From contig CAJXMF010000013.1 in NCBI GenBank assembly GCA_913056195.1, positions 1 to 51,826 of the forward strand: 51,826 nucleotides of DNA, written 5' to 3'. This stretch comes from an uncultured Methylococcaceae bacterium. GTDB taxonomy: Bacteria; Pseudomonadota; Gammaproteobacteria; Methylococcales; Methylomonadaceae. The position numbers and the translations under genes were made by a program. Of the stretch, positions 38,544 to 47,470 are shown piece by piece (position 1 is the first letter of the stretch; every line of letters begins with the position of its first letter). Below the pieces are notes generated by a model. The model made no database searches and had not been told where the DNA came from. It saw only the letters and a program-made list of their open reading frames with translations.

Positions 38544-39758
38544 TCAGGTTCGATACTCGGCATTGATACGCACATAATCATAAGACAGGTCACATGTTAG
38601 CAGCTGTTGGCACGCCTGACCGCGCTCGAGCACGACCCTGACCGTTATCTCTTCTTTATCCATCACGGCCTGTCCGGCTTGCTCGGTATAACTGAACGCC
38701 CGGCCACCATCCTCGACAATACAGACATCACCCAGATAAATTTTAACCCGATCAATATCAAAATTCTGTACCCCGGCTCGACCCACGGCGGCCAATATCC
38801 GACCCCAATTGGGATCGCTGGCGAAGAATGCCGTCTTCACCAACGGTGAATGAGCGATGGTTTCAGCGACCTGTAAGGCTTCTTCCTCGGTTAATGCCTG
38901 CTCAACCACAATACGAATCAGTTTGGTCGCGCCTTCACCATCTCTGACAATCGCTTCGGCCAACTGCGCCGTAATCCTGTTCAACGCCTCACAAAAAGGT
39001 ATAAATGTCGTGCTATCTTCACGAATTTCTGCCACAGAACTGCACCCTGTCGCCAGCAAAACACAGGCGTCATTCGTTGACGTGTCACCATCGACGGTAA
39101 TTCGATTAAACGACTGCTCAACGGCCTGTTGCAAACAACGTTGCAGCAGTGGCTGCGCAATGCTGGCATCGGTTGCAATAAAACTCAGCATCGTCGCCAT
39201 ATTGGGATGAATCATCCCCGATCCTTTCGCAATCCCGGTAATCGTCAACGATTGACCATCAATGTCAATCACTTCCGACGCGCCTTTGGCAAAGGTATCC
39301 GTGGTCATAATCGCCTGCGCGGCCTTATGCCAATGCTGTTCCGATAAATCCGCCACAGCCTCAGGCACCGCCCTGAGTATTTTTTCCACGGGCAACGGCT
39401 CACCAATCACGCCGGTTGAAAAGGGCAAGACCTGCGCTGACTCTCCGCCCATACATTCTGCAACCTGTTGACAACACGCCTGCGCATCGTCCAGCCCTTG
39501 CTGTCCGGTGCCGGCATTGGCGTTGCCCGAATTGACCAATAACCAGCGAGGCCTGTCAGTCAGGTGTTTTTTAGCGACATGCACCGGCGCCGCACAAAAC
39601 GCATTGCGCGTAAATACCGCCGCGCAATGTCCCGTTTCAATCATTTCAATGACTAATAAATCATCTCGCCGATTTTGTTTAATACCCGCCGGTGTGCTAC
39701 CTAAACGAATACCTTTCACCCTGTGCATGTCAGGGAATGACGTGTTACCTACAGCCAT
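38544..39758 (-). CDS. argJ: Bifunctional ornithine acetyltransferase / N-acetylglutamate synthase
   Basis: A 404-residue ArgJ of the arginine pathway, which recycles the acetyl group. It is self-cleaved at the conserved Met-Ala-Thr-Met block (HPNMATML near 181-188), where Thr is the nucleophile. VNSGNANAGTG near 71-81, GDTSTNDAC near 225-233 and the SDPNWGRILAAVGRAG stretch near 311-326 are typical. GGAAAC precedes the ATG. It is transcribed toward the Nudix fusion gene. Confidence 0.96.
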   Translation of the reverse strand: MAVGNTSFPDMHRVKGIRLGSTPAGIKQNRRDDLLVIEMIETGHCAAVFTRNAFCAAPVHVAKKHLTDRPRWLLVNSGNANAGTGQQGLDDAQACCQQVAECMGGESAQVLPFSTGVIGEPLPVEKILRAVPEAVADLSEQHWHKAAQAIMTTDTFAKGASEVIDIDGQSLTITGIAKGSGMIHPNMATMLSFIATDASIAQPLLQRCLQQAVEQSFNRITVDGDTSTNDACVLLATGCSSVAEIREDSTTFIPFCEALNRITAQLAEAIVRDGEGATKLIRIVVEQALTEEEALQVAETIAHSPLVKTAFFASDPNWGRILAAVGRAGVQNFDIDRVKIYLGDVCIVEDGGRAFSYTEQAGQAVMDKEEITVRVVLERGQACQQLLTCDLSYDYVRINAEYRT

Positions 39759-39782
39759 ATTGTTTCCAGTCTCTATATTATC

Positions 39783-40928
39783 CTATGCTTTTATAAATAC
39801 ATTGATTTTGCCGATTTTCTCGACTTTTCTTTCCAGCAAAACACAATGTTGTTTGATTGCTTCAATCAGCTTGACCTGGCCAAGAATTAAATGCGGCAGC
39901 ATGACCTCAATCTCCAGCTTGCCATCGAGATAATGAATTTTGATTTCATCGATAAACTCAAATAAATCCCCGAGTGTCGCCTTAAAAAGACTAATAATTT
40001 CCTCGCGTTGTGGCAATACATCATCTTTATCAAGAAATTCATCGTCTTCAGGATCGACATGCACCAAAACATCTTGAATATCGTCAAATTCATTTTTCAG
40101 CCGGTCACGGACGAGGTCACCAATCTGGTGCCCTTCAGAAACCGTAATGCGCGGATCGACGACGATATGCGTATCCACATAGGCATCTTCGCCCATTTGT
40201 CGGGTTCTGAGCAAATGAATCCCTTTGACCCCATGGGTGGTTTTAATGGTTTTTAGAATCGCCTTGACCTGCTCTTCCGGCAAGGCGGTATCCACCAATT
40301 CATTAACACTTTGCAAAACCAGACTAACCCCGATTTTACCGACCATTAACGCCACAATCACCGCCGCAATGGCATCGGCATACGGATAGCCGGCGAGTAC
40401 GCCAATAATGCCAATTAAGACCACAACGGACGAAATCGCATCACTACGATGATGCCAAGCATTGGCAATCAATAAGTTAGAGCGTGTCTTGAGTCCAATG
40501 CGTTTGGTGTAATGATAGAGCCATTCTTTCGCCAGAATCGAAATCAGCGCCCCCCATAAGGTATTTCTATCGGGCAGCAACAATTTTTCCGCATGCCGCA
40601 ATCGTTCACTGATATCCCAAACCATACCGCCCGCAATCACCAGCAATCCCAACCCGAGCAATACAGTCGCCAGGGTTTCATAACGCCGATGCCCATAAGG
40701 ATGGTCATAATCTGCCTCGCGACTGCCGGTTTTAATCGCACCGATGACCAATAGATCACTCAATAAATCTGACAGAGAATGAATACCATCGGCAATCAAT
40801 GCGGCAGAATGGCCCCACAGCCCTACGCCGACTTTGAGCAGGGTCAAAAACACATTGACCACCGCGCCCACAAAGGTAACGCGCGTTTTTACGCGCGCTA
40901 ATTCTTCACGCTCCAGGACATCAACCAT
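39783..40928 (-). CDS. Cation diffusion facilitator transporter
   Basis: A 381-residue CDF-family metal/proton antiporter with six helices. Metal-site residues appear in ADGIHSLSDLLSD near 45-57 and HHRSDAISS near 158-166, and the PYGHRRYE loop near 77-84 is typical. The cytoplasmic domain is extended: after the usual ferredoxin-like domain (about 205-290) a second, related-looking segment of about 90 residues follows. The likely substrates are zinc, iron, manganese or cobalt. Its start lies three bases from the tusA-like stop, so the unit includes the sulfur genes upstream. Confidence 0.9.
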   Translation of the reverse strand: MVDVLEREELARVKTRVTFVGAVVNVFLTLLKVGVGLWGHSAALIADGIHSLSDLLSDLLVIGAIKTGSREADYDHPYGHRRYETLATVLLGLGLLVIAGGMVWDISERLRHAEKLLLPDRNTLWGALISILAKEWLYHYTKRIGLKTRSNLLIANAWHHRSDAISSVVVLIGIIGVLAGYPYADAIAAVIVALMVGKIGVSLVLQSVNELVDTALPEEQVKAILKTIKTTHGVKGIHLLRTRQMGEDAYVDTHIVVDPRITVSEGHQIGDLVRDRLKNEFDDIQDVLVHVDPEDDEFLDKDDVLPQREEIISLFKATLGDLFEFIDEIKIHYLDGKLEIEVMLPHLILGQVKLIEAIKQHCVLLERKVEKIGKINVFIKA

Positions 40929-40931
40929 AAG

Positions 40932-41156
40932 CTAACCCACTTCAAGAACAATAATATATTCACCATCCTGTTCGCGGCATTCCTTCACCCGATGTCCGTT
41001 AATTCGACACCAGGCCGGAATATCCTGCATCACACCCGGGTCGGTACAAATCACGGTCAACTCATCGCCCGTTGTCAGTTTTTTGACTTTATCCTGCGTT
41101 CGGATCACCGGCATGGGGCATAATAAGCGGCGGGCATCCAGCGTTTCCTGCATCAT
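40932..41156 (-). CDS. TusA-family sulfurtransferase
   Basis: A 74-residue TusA-like sulfur carrier with the active-site CPMP near residue 13, which holds persulfide sulfur. ATG at 41156 is preferred because GAGGAG lies upstream and it gives an ATGA overlap with the PP-loop gene. A GTG three codons upstream is possible. Being coupled to a thiouridylase-like protein, it may be a dedicated sulfur donor rather than the general TusA. Confidence 0.88.
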   Translation of the reverse strand: MMQETLDARRLLCPMPVIRTQDKVKKLTTGDELTVICTDPGVMQDIPAWCRINGHRVKECREQDGEYIIVLEVG

Positions 41157-42196
41157 ACGAACCACTCCTCAGGCATCTCATCGGCGGACAGCGGTTTCAC
41201 CGTAATCAGGCGTTCGGGTTTATCTTTTTCCCGAATCTGCAAGGTGACTTCTTCGGCATCCCGACCTTGCCCATAACGTGCGGTAATCTGCCCGGCCAAA
41301 ATCAAATCCTCTCCACTAGGCTCGCCATCGATCAGTACCAATGGTCCTCGATGACTGGCACAATTCATATTGATAAAGTGATTCTTATAGCCCTGCATGA
41401 AGCGCGCCTCACCCTCTTCACGCGCAACAATCAGCTTAAAGTTCTTTTTAGGCCGGATATGGCGACCGACTTTTAATAACATCACATCATCGAGATCATA
41501 TTCTTTTTTGCCACGCGCCTGCCACAAATCAACCAGCTTTGTGGAATAATGTTCATCGGTCAGAAAACAGCAGCCCCCTGCCGGTTGCGCATAGTCTTCA
41601 AAACCAAAGGCTTCAGCCAGCGCCATCTGCGGTTTACGCGAACGGCCGCTAAAATCATACAATTTTTCCCGATCGACCCAGCCTTCCCTTTCAGGCAACG
41701 TCATCGGCAAGTTCCTGGCGCAAAGTGGCCGCAACAACAAATCATCAGCGCCTGATTCAGCCGCCACAACCGGCATGGTTTCCCGCCGTTGTGACATCGG
41801 CCGCTGACCGATGACTTCACCGGTAATGATAAAATCAAAGCCATTTTCCTGAATCCATTGTTTGGCTTTATTGACCATAAAAATCTTGCAATCCAGACAC
41901 GGATTCATATGCGCGCCATAACCATGCTTGGGATTAATCAAGACATCTTTATATTCATCGATAATATCGACAATATGCAACTTGATGCCGAGCTGTTCGG
42001 CAGACCACAGCGCATTATTTCGTTTCTGTTTGTTCTTGTCTTTTTTACGGATTGCATGGGTATGGCCTTCCACACAAAAACCGGTGAAAAAATTGATGCC
42101 CTCAACCTGTATGCCCTGCTCCATAATGACTTTTGCCGCCAACATGGAATCCAAGCCGCCGGAAATCAAAGCCACTGCTTTTTTTGGCTCACTCAT
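41153..42196 (-). CDS. PP-loop thiouridylase-like protein (MnmA/ThiI-related) with NFACT-like C-terminus
   Basis: A 347-residue adenylating PP-loop enzyme. The ATP loop SGGLDS lies at 12-17. Candidate catalytic or Fe-S cysteines are C100 and C103 (NPCLDCK) and C209-C210 (GGCC). Residues about 240-347, with VGRHIRPKKNFKLIVAREEGE, resemble the NFACT-R/DUF814 RNA-linked domain. It probably thiolates a tRNA or another RNA, or a small molecule, and is distinct from canonical MnmA. It overlaps the TusA-like gene by four bases (ATGA), a strong hint of direct sulfur hand-off. The substrate is unknown. Confidence 0.82.
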   Translation of the reverse strand: MSEPKKAVALISGGLDSMLAAKVIMEQGIQVEGINFFTGFCVEGHTHAIRKKDKNKQKRNNALWSAEQLGIKLHIVDIIDEYKDVLINPKHGYGAHMNPCLDCKIFMVNKAKQWIQENGFDFIITGEVIGQRPMSQRRETMPVVAAESGADDLLLRPLCARNLPMTLPEREGWVDREKLYDFSGRSRKPQMALAEAFGFEDYAQPAGGCCFLTDEHYSTKLVDLWQARGKKEYDLDDVMLLKVGRHIRPKKNFKLIVAREEGEARFMQGYKNHFINMNCASHRGPLVLIDGEPSGEDLILAGQITARYGQGRDAEEVTLQIREKDKPERLITVKPLSADEMPEEWFV

Positions 42197-42331
42197 TGTT
42201 CAAATCTGCCGTCTATCACAAAATGTTCTATTATACCTGCATATATACCTGCATAAATCTTATCTTGACGGCAAGATCATAAATCTCGACTAAACTTACG
42301 CAAACAGACCTTAAGCAGCAGCGGGACAACG

Positions 42332-43495
42332 ATGGAATTTAGAGACTATTTAAAAATATTGGTGCACAAAGATGGCTCTGATTTATACCTGACGGCAGGC
42401 GCGCCACCCGCCGCCAAGTTTCAAGGCCAATTGAAACCACTGGAAGCGACCATTCTGACCAAAGACCAAATCAAGGACATCGCCGATAGTGTCATGGACG
42501 ATGAACAACGTGAACAATTTGAACAGGTACCGGAAATGAACCTGGCCATTGCCGAAACCGGCATTGGCCGCTTCCGTGTCAACATTTTCAAGCAGCGTAA
42601 CAACCACGCCATGGTCGTGCGCAATATCAAGGTCGATATTCCCAATGCCGATGACCTGGGTTTACCGCAGATTTTAAAAGACAAAATCATGTCCAAACGC
42701 GGGCTTATTCTTTTTGTCGGCGGCACAGGTTCCGGAAAATCCACCTCGTTAGCGGCGCTGATCGATCACCGCAACAGCAACTCATCCGGCCATATCATCA
42801 CCATTGAAGACCCGATTGAATATGTTCATCCGCACAAAAAATGCCTGGTTAATCAACGCGAGGTTGGCGTCGATACCCGTTCTTACGAAGACGCTCTTGA
42901 AAACACATTACGCCAGGCGCCCGACGTCATTCTGATTGGTGAAATTCGCACCCAGGAAACCATGGAACACGCCTTGGCCTTTGCCGAAACCGGCCATCTG
43001 TGTTTATCAACCCTGCATGCCAATAATGCCAACCAGGCGTTGGATCGAATTATCAATTTTTTCCCTGAAGAACGCCGCAACCAACTGCTGCTTGATCTGT
43101 CACTTAACCTGCAGGCCTTTGTCTCTCAGCGCCTGATACCGACGCTTGATGGTAAACGCACCGCCGCCATTGAAATATTACTCGGCACGCAACTGGTGAA
43201 AGACCTGATTCATAAAGGCGAAATTCATGCCATCAAGGAAGCGATGGAAAAATCTGAAAACATCGGTATGCAAACCTTCGACAGTCATTTACTGAAGTTA
43301 TACAAATCCGGCATTATTTCTTTGGAAGAAGCGTTACGCAATTCGGACTCACCGAATAATCTCAAACTGAAAATCAGTCTCAGTGAAGGTAAAGGTGCGG
43401 CAGCCGGCACGAAAAGCCCTCGCCTTGACAACCTGGTTTTGGAAGAAAAAGAAGACGAGGAAGATGACGAAAATGCACCTGAAGAAGAACTATAA
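42332..43495 (+). CDS. pilU: Type IV pilus retraction ATPase, PilU type
   Basis: A 387-residue PilT-family ATPase for pilus retraction. Walker A GGTGSGKST lies near 130-138, the Asp box TIEDPIEYVH near 157-166, the Walker B LIGEIR near 200-205 and the AFAETGHLCLSTLH His box near 214-227. It is longer than PilT and has a C-terminal extension ending in a run of Glu and Asp, which points to PilU, though PilT cannot be fully excluded. It is a single gene ended by a symmetrical terminator, away from pilBCD. Confidence 0.88.
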   Translation: MEFRDYLKILVHKDGSDLYLTAGAPPAAKFQGQLKPLEATILTKDQIKDIADSVMDDEQREQFEQVPEMNLAIAETGIGRFRVNIFKQRNNHAMVVRNIKVDIPNADDLGLPQILKDKIMSKRGLILFVGGTGSGKSTSLAALIDHRNSNSSGHIITIEDPIEYVHPHKKCLVNQREVGVDTRSYEDALENTLRQAPDVILIGEIRTQETMEHALAFAETGHLCLSTLHANNANQALDRIINFFPEERRNQLLLDLSLNLQAFVSQRLIPTLDGKRTAAIEILLGTQLVKDLIHKGEIHAIKEAMEKSENIGMQTFDSHLLKLYKSGIISLEEALRNSDSPNNLKLKISLSEGKGAAAGTKSPRLDNLVLEEKEDEEDDENAPEEEL

Positions 43496-43509
43496 CTGAT
43501 CCCCCAATA

Positions 43510-43540
43510 CATAAAAACCCGCCTGTAGCGGGTTTTTATG
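43510..43540. terminator. Bidirectional terminator between pilU and rpmG
   Basis: A 13-pair perfect inverted repeat (43510-43522 with 43528-43540) and a five-base loop. The stem ends in A-run/T-run pairs, so both strands show a GC stem with T5. It ends pilU on one side and rpmB-rpmG on the other. Confidence 0.9.
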
Positions 43541-43584
43541 CGGCCAGTCAAAAAAGCCGACCTACTAAAATCAAATCGGAATAC

Positions 43585-43740
43585 CTATTTGATTTTAGCT
43601 TCCTTGTACATGACATGCTTACGAACAACCGGATCATATTTTTTGATTTCCATTTTTTCCGGCATGGTTCTTTTGTTTTTTGTCGTCGTATAAAAGTGAC
43701 CGGTTCCGGCACTCGAGACTAATTTTATTTTATCGCGCAT
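43585..43740 (-). CDS. rpmG: 50S ribosomal protein L33
   Basis: A 51-residue protein starting [19 protein letters not shown] and ending [17 protein letters not shown], a clear bacterial L33. It belongs to the cysteine-free, zinc-independent type. It follows rpmB after 15 bases, the conserved rpmB-rpmG operon order. Confidence 0.96.
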   Translation of the reverse strand: MRDKIKLVSSAGTGHFYTTTKNKRTMPEKMEIKKYDPVVRKHVMYKEAKIK

Positions 43741-43755
43741 TTTTCAACCCTCTTA

Positions 43756-43992
43756 TCAGAATTTTTCGCCGCGTTTGCGCAGCTCAGCCAATACGGTATC
43801 GATACCTTTTTTATCGATAATACGCATTCCTTTGGTAGAAACGCGCAAACGAACCCAGCGGTTCTCGCTTTCTACCCAAAATTTATGATGGTGAAGATTG
43901 GGATTAAAGCGTCTTCTGGTTTTATTGTGTGCGTGAGAAACATTGTTTCCGGTAACAGGCCGTTTACCCGTCACTTGACATACTCTGGACAT
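43756..43992 (-). CDS. rpmB: 50S ribosomal protein L28
   Basis: A 78-residue L28 with the [23 protein letters not shown] signature near 5-27 and the [12 protein letters not shown] block near 46-57. The cysteines of zinc-binding L28 forms are reduced to one. It is the first gene of the rpmB-rpmG pair and divergent from gshB. Confidence 0.97.
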   Translation of the reverse strand: MSRVCQVTGKRPVTGNNVSHAHNKTRRRFNPNLHHHKFWVESENRWVRLRVSTKGMRIIDKKGIDTVLAELRKRGEKF

Positions 43993-44130
43993 GATTACCT
44001 CTTGTGCGTGCCTTATTCAAAAGTTAGCCCGCTTTTATACCAAAAAAAGCATCAAAGGTAAACACAACAGCTCAAATAAATTTGTTAGAATACAACTAAA
44101 AACACGCTTATAAACTTACGGTAATCTGCG

Positions 44131-45078
44131 ATGACGCTTAAATTTGGCATGGTAATGGACCCCATTCAATCCATCAATATAAAAAAAGACACCAGCTTTG
44201 CGATGTTATTGGAAGCGCAGGCGCGTGGTTGGGCGCTCCATTATATGGAACTGAATGACTTGTTTTTACTCGATGGCACAGCTTATGCCAAAACCCGGCA
44301 TTTGACGGTTGAACGTAACCCGGAAAACTGGTTCAACTTCAGCGGTGAGCAGGACATGCCGCTGGCTGACCTGGATGTCATCATTATGCGTAAAGACCCC
44401 CCCTTTGATCTGGAGTATATCTACGCAACCTACATACTGGAACAGGCGGAAGAACAAGGCGTGCTGGTCGTCAACAAACCCCAGTCCTTACGCGATGCCA
44501 ATGAAAAACTGTTCACAACCTGGTTTCCTGAGTGCTGCGCCAGCACACAGGTCACCCGCGAAGCCCATCGGATTCGACAATTTCTGGCCCGGCATGGTGA
44601 AATCATTTTAAAACCACTGGACGGCATGGGCGGCGCCTCTATTTTCCATATTCGCGAAAATGATCCAAATCTTAGCGTTATTCTGGAAACCATGACCCAT
44701 CATGGTCAGCGCTTCATCATGGCACAACAGTATTTGCCTGAAATCAAAGAGGGTGACAAACGTATTTTATTGATCAATGGTGAAGCGGTTCCCTATGCCC
44801 TCGCCCGCATTCCGGCACAAGGCGAATCGCGCGGCAACCTGGCGGCCGGCGGCCAGGCGCAAGGTCGTAAACTGACCCAAAGAGATTTATGGATTGCCAA
44901 CCAGGTCGGCCCGACACTCAAAGAAAAAGGTTTGTTGTTTGTCGGCATTGATGTCATTGGCCATTATTTGACCGAAATAAATGTCACCAGCCCAACCTGC
45001 GTACAGGAACTCGATCAACAATTTGGGCTCAATATCAGTGCCCTGTTGATGGATTGCATCGAACAAAAAATATCATGA
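44131..45078 (+). CDS. gshB: Glutathione synthetase
   Basis: A 315-residue ATP-grasp enzyme joining gamma-glutamylcysteine and glycine. Typical blocks are FGMVMDPIQSI at 5-15, IMRKDPPFDLEYIY near 87-100, LKPLDGMGGASIF near 159-171, DKRILLINGE near 208-217 and EINVTSPTCVQEL near 287-299. The stop overlaps the tonB-like start (ATGA). This begins the long gshB-tonB-algH-ruvX-pyr run. A TAGAAT at 44086-44091 may be its -10 but lacks a good -35. Confidence 0.96.
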   Translation: MTLKFGMVMDPIQSINIKKDTSFAMLLEAQARGWALHYMELNDLFLLDGTAYAKTRHLTVERNPENWFNFSGEQDMPLADLDVIIMRKDPPFDLEYIYATYILEQAEEQGVLVVNKPQSLRDANEKLFTTWFPECCASTQVTREAHRIRQFLARHGEIILKPLDGMGGASIFHIRENDPNLSVILETMTHHGQRFIMAQQYLPEIKEGDKRILLINGEAVPYALARIPAQGESRGNLAAGGQAQGRKLTQRDLWIANQVGPTLKEKGLLFVGIDVIGHYLTEINVTSPTCVQELDQQFGLNISALLMDCIEQKIS

Positions 45079-45941
45079 AGTCTCTTTTTTACCCCTCGCC
45101 TTCACCAACCTCCCATAGCGATACGCTGCTAATTGCCTTGTTCATCGCGGCGGTTATTCATGTCGTTATTTTATTAGGCCTTAATTTCAAACTGCCGCAG
45201 CCGCATAAAACCCACAAATCCATTGAGGTCACTTTATCCAACATGCGGGCCGCCAAAGCGCCTGAAAAAGCCAGGTTTCTGGCCCAGGATAATCAGACAG
45301 GCGGCGGCCGAAAGGCACAAAAACCGACGCCCAAGCAGCAAAAGATTCCAGCCCGCGGCAATAGCCAGAAACGGCAAAGCGCCAGCAAAGCAAAGAACCC
45401 CAAACAAGCCTCAAATAAAAAACGGATCACCACTCAGGCTAAAAGCGTTCAAATCATTCAAAAAGACAAACAGACGCCTAAACATAAACCTGCGCAAAAA
45501 AAACTGGATGCCAAAATGTTACGCCATCAGATTGCTCAATTGGGCGAACGCATCCGCCACAGTCAACAGGGTGCCGAATTCAACCGGATGAAATTCATCA
45601 ATCAACTGAGTACGCACCGCTATGTCGCGGCGCAATATATGAAAGACTGGGAAAATAAGGTTGAAAGAACCGGCAACCTGAACTATCCTGAAATTGCCCG
45701 CCAACGCGGCTTTTCCGGCACGTTGACCATGGATGTCGGTATCAATCCCGATGGGACAATTTATAGTATGCGCATCACCAAGTCGTCGGGCATCAAGGCA
45801 TTGGATGATGCCGCCAAACGCATTGTACGCCTGAGCGCACCTTTTGCTGAACTCCCCGCCGAATTGCTCCAGGAAGTCGATATTCTGGTCATCCGCAGGG
45901 TTTGGAAATTTTCTGATGAATCCGGTATAAGCACACGCTGA
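45075..45941 (+). CDS. TonB-like energy transducer
   Basis: A 288-residue protein with a short cytoplasmic end, one membrane helix (about 18-37), a long Lys/Gln/Pro-rich periplasmic linker (about 60-150) and a C-terminal TonB domain (about 195-280) with NYPEIARQRGFSGTL and VGINPDGTI motifs. It should pass proton-motive energy from ExbB-ExbD to outer-membrane transporters. ATG at 45075 is preferred over an upstream TTG because it makes the ATGA overlap with gshB. ExbB/ExbD are not nearby. The position matches the tonB homologue between gshB and algH in Pseudomonas. Confidence 0.9.
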   Translation: MKSLFYPSPSPTSHSDTLLIALFIAAVIHVVILLGLNFKLPQPHKTHKSIEVTLSNMRAAKAPEKARFLAQDNQTGGGRKAQKPTPKQQKIPARGNSQKRQSASKAKNPKQASNKKRITTQAKSVQIIQKDKQTPKHKPAQKKLDAKMLRHQIAQLGERIRHSQQGAEFNRMKFINQLSTHRYVAAQYMKDWENKVERTGNLNYPEIARQRGFSGTLTMDVGINPDGTIYSMRITKSSGIKALDDAAKRIVRLSAPFAELPAELLQEVDILVIRRVWKFSDESGISTR

Positions 45942-45943
45942 TT

Positions 45944-46504
45944 ATGACTCAAGACTTTTTAAATCATCAATTTTTAATCGCCATGCCATTATTGGCGGAT
46001 ACTAATTTTTCACATACCGTCACCTATTTATGCCAGCATAATGAAGAAGGCGCTCTGGGTATCGTTTTCAATCGCCCATCTGGTCTGTCATTGGATATGA
46101 TCCTGGAACAGATGGGTATCAAAACGGAATCTGAAGCCATCGCCAACACGCCGGTCTATGCCGGCGGCCCGGTACAGCAGGAACGTGGCTTTATCATTCA
46201 TACCGGCCCGAATACCTGGGATGCGACCGTTAAAGTGTCTGATGAAACCTATCTGACCAGCTCCCGTGACATTCTGGAGGCCATCGCCGCAGACAAAGGC
46301 CCGGAAAAATATTTGGTAGCCTTGGGTTATGCCGGTTGGGGCGAAGGCCAGCTGGAAAAAGAAATTGCCGATAACGCCTGGTTAAATACCGACTGCGATA
46401 CCGGAATTTTATTCGATCTTCCGGCCAAACAACGCTGGATTGCCGCTGCCAGCACACTCGGCGTGGATATTAACACGCTGACCACACCTGCCGGCCATGC
46501 CTAA
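45944..46504 (+). CDS. algH: YqgE/AlgH family protein
   Basis: A 186-residue DUF179 protein. Family blocks are NHQFLIAMPLLADTNFSHTVTYLC (start), GALGIVFNRPSGL near 32-44, VYAGGPVQQERGFIIH near 68-83 and LGYAGWGEGQLEKEI near 126-140. Its molecular role is unclear; AlgH in Pseudomonas was linked to alginate regulation. It overlaps ruvX by eight bases. Confidence 0.93.
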   Translation: MTQDFLNHQFLIAMPLLADTNFSHTVTYLCQHNEEGALGIVFNRPSGLSLDMILEQMGIKTESEAIANTPVYAGGPVQQERGFIIHTGPNTWDATVKVSDETYLTSSRDILEAIAADKGPEKYLVALGYAGWGEGQLEKEIADNAWLNTDCDTGILFDLPAKQRWIAAASTLGVDINTLTTPAGHA

Positions 46505-46967
46505 AAAAGATCCATTGGCCCGACACAACGCCGACACCCTGCTTGGCTTTGATTTCGGCAACAAAAAGATTGGCGTTGCCATCGGCCAAACCCGCACCGG
46601 CATCGCCAGCCCGCTGCAAACCATACGCTCCCATAATCAACAGCCTGACTGGCAAAAAATCAGCCATTTGATCGAGCAATGGCAACCGGCAGGCTTTGTG
46701 GTCGGCCTGTCAACACAGGACGATGGCCGCGACAACCCGATCACCCCCAGAATCCGCAAATTTTGTCGTCAACTGGAAGGTCGTTATCAGCGCCCGGTAT
46801 ATCAAATAAATGAAGCCTTCAGCACCTTCGAGGCCAAACAACTACTGTATGATGAATTACAGCTTAAAGCTGGTAAACTATGGGAAGTACAGGACCAACT
46901 GGCCGCTCAACTTATTTTACAAAGCTGGCTGAATAACCATACAGAACAACATGACACTGACCGATAA
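46497..46967 (+). CDS. ruvX: RuvX/YqgF Holliday-junction resolvase-like nuclease
   Basis: A 156-residue RNase H-fold protein. The catalytic acids are in GFDFGNKKIGVAIG near 17-30, with VVGLS near 64 and INEAFSTFEAK near 103-113. YqgF proteins act in 16S rRNA 5' end processing and Holliday-junction resolution has been proposed. It starts inside algH and overlaps pyrR by 17 bases. Confidence 0.93.
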   Translation: MPKKDPLARHNADTLLGFDFGNKKIGVAIGQTRTGIASPLQTIRSHNQQPDWQKISHLIEQWQPAGFVVGLSTQDDGRDNPITPRIRKFCRQLEGRYQRPVYQINEAFSTFEAKQLLYDELQLKAGKLWEVQDQLAAQLILQSWLNNHTEQHDTDR

Positions 46968-47469
46968 CGATATTCCTCAACTGCTGGATAATTTACACAC
47001 CAGCATTCAACAACGCATCGAACAACGTCATTTAAACAATCCGATCATCATCGGCATTCAGACGGGTGGCGTCTGGATCGCGCAAGCAATGCATCAAAGG
47101 CTGGCCATGCAGGCGCCACTTTACAGCATGGATATTTCATTTTACCGCGACGACTTCTCCCAGATTGGCATGCATCCTCAAATCAAACCGAGCCAGCTGC
47201 CGACGCATCTGGAAGGCCGCGATATTATCTTAATCGATGATGTGTTTTATAGCGGCCGCACCGCGCGAGCGGCGCTGAATGAACTATTCGATTATGGCCG
47301 TCCAAACCAGGTTGTACTGGCCGTTTTGATTGAGCGCGATGGCCGCCAAATCCCCTTGCGACCAGACTGTGTCGGCACGCAAATCACCCTGCAACCTGGC
47401 CAGCATATTAAATTAACAGGCCCTGAGCCATTAGGCATCCATATTCAAACCGTCAACCAGGTTGCCTGA
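46951..47469 (+). CDS. pyrR: PyrR-family phosphoribosyltransferase
   Basis: A 172-residue PRTase-fold protein. The PRPP motif is [18 protein letters not shown] near 91-108, with [13 protein letters not shown] near 32-44. In Bacillus PyrR is an RNA-binding attenuator with uracil phosphoribosyltransferase activity; in gammaproteobacteria the regulatory role is less clear. It overlaps ruvX and is one base from pyrB. Confidence 0.93.
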   Translation: MTLTDNDIPQLLDNLHTSIQQRIEQRHLNNPIIIGIQTGGVWIAQAMHQRLAMQAPLYSMDISFYRDDFSQIGMHPQIKPSQLPTHLEGRDIILIDDVFYSGRTARAALNELFDYGRPNQVVLAVLIERDGRQIPLRPDCVGTQITLQPGQHIKLTGPEPLGIHIQTVNQVA

Positions 47470-47470
47470 T

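Noticed and set aside
45054-45074. Upstream TTG start for the TonB-like gene
   Set aside because: It would lie inside gshB without a ribosome site, while ATG at 45075 makes the usual ATGA coupling.
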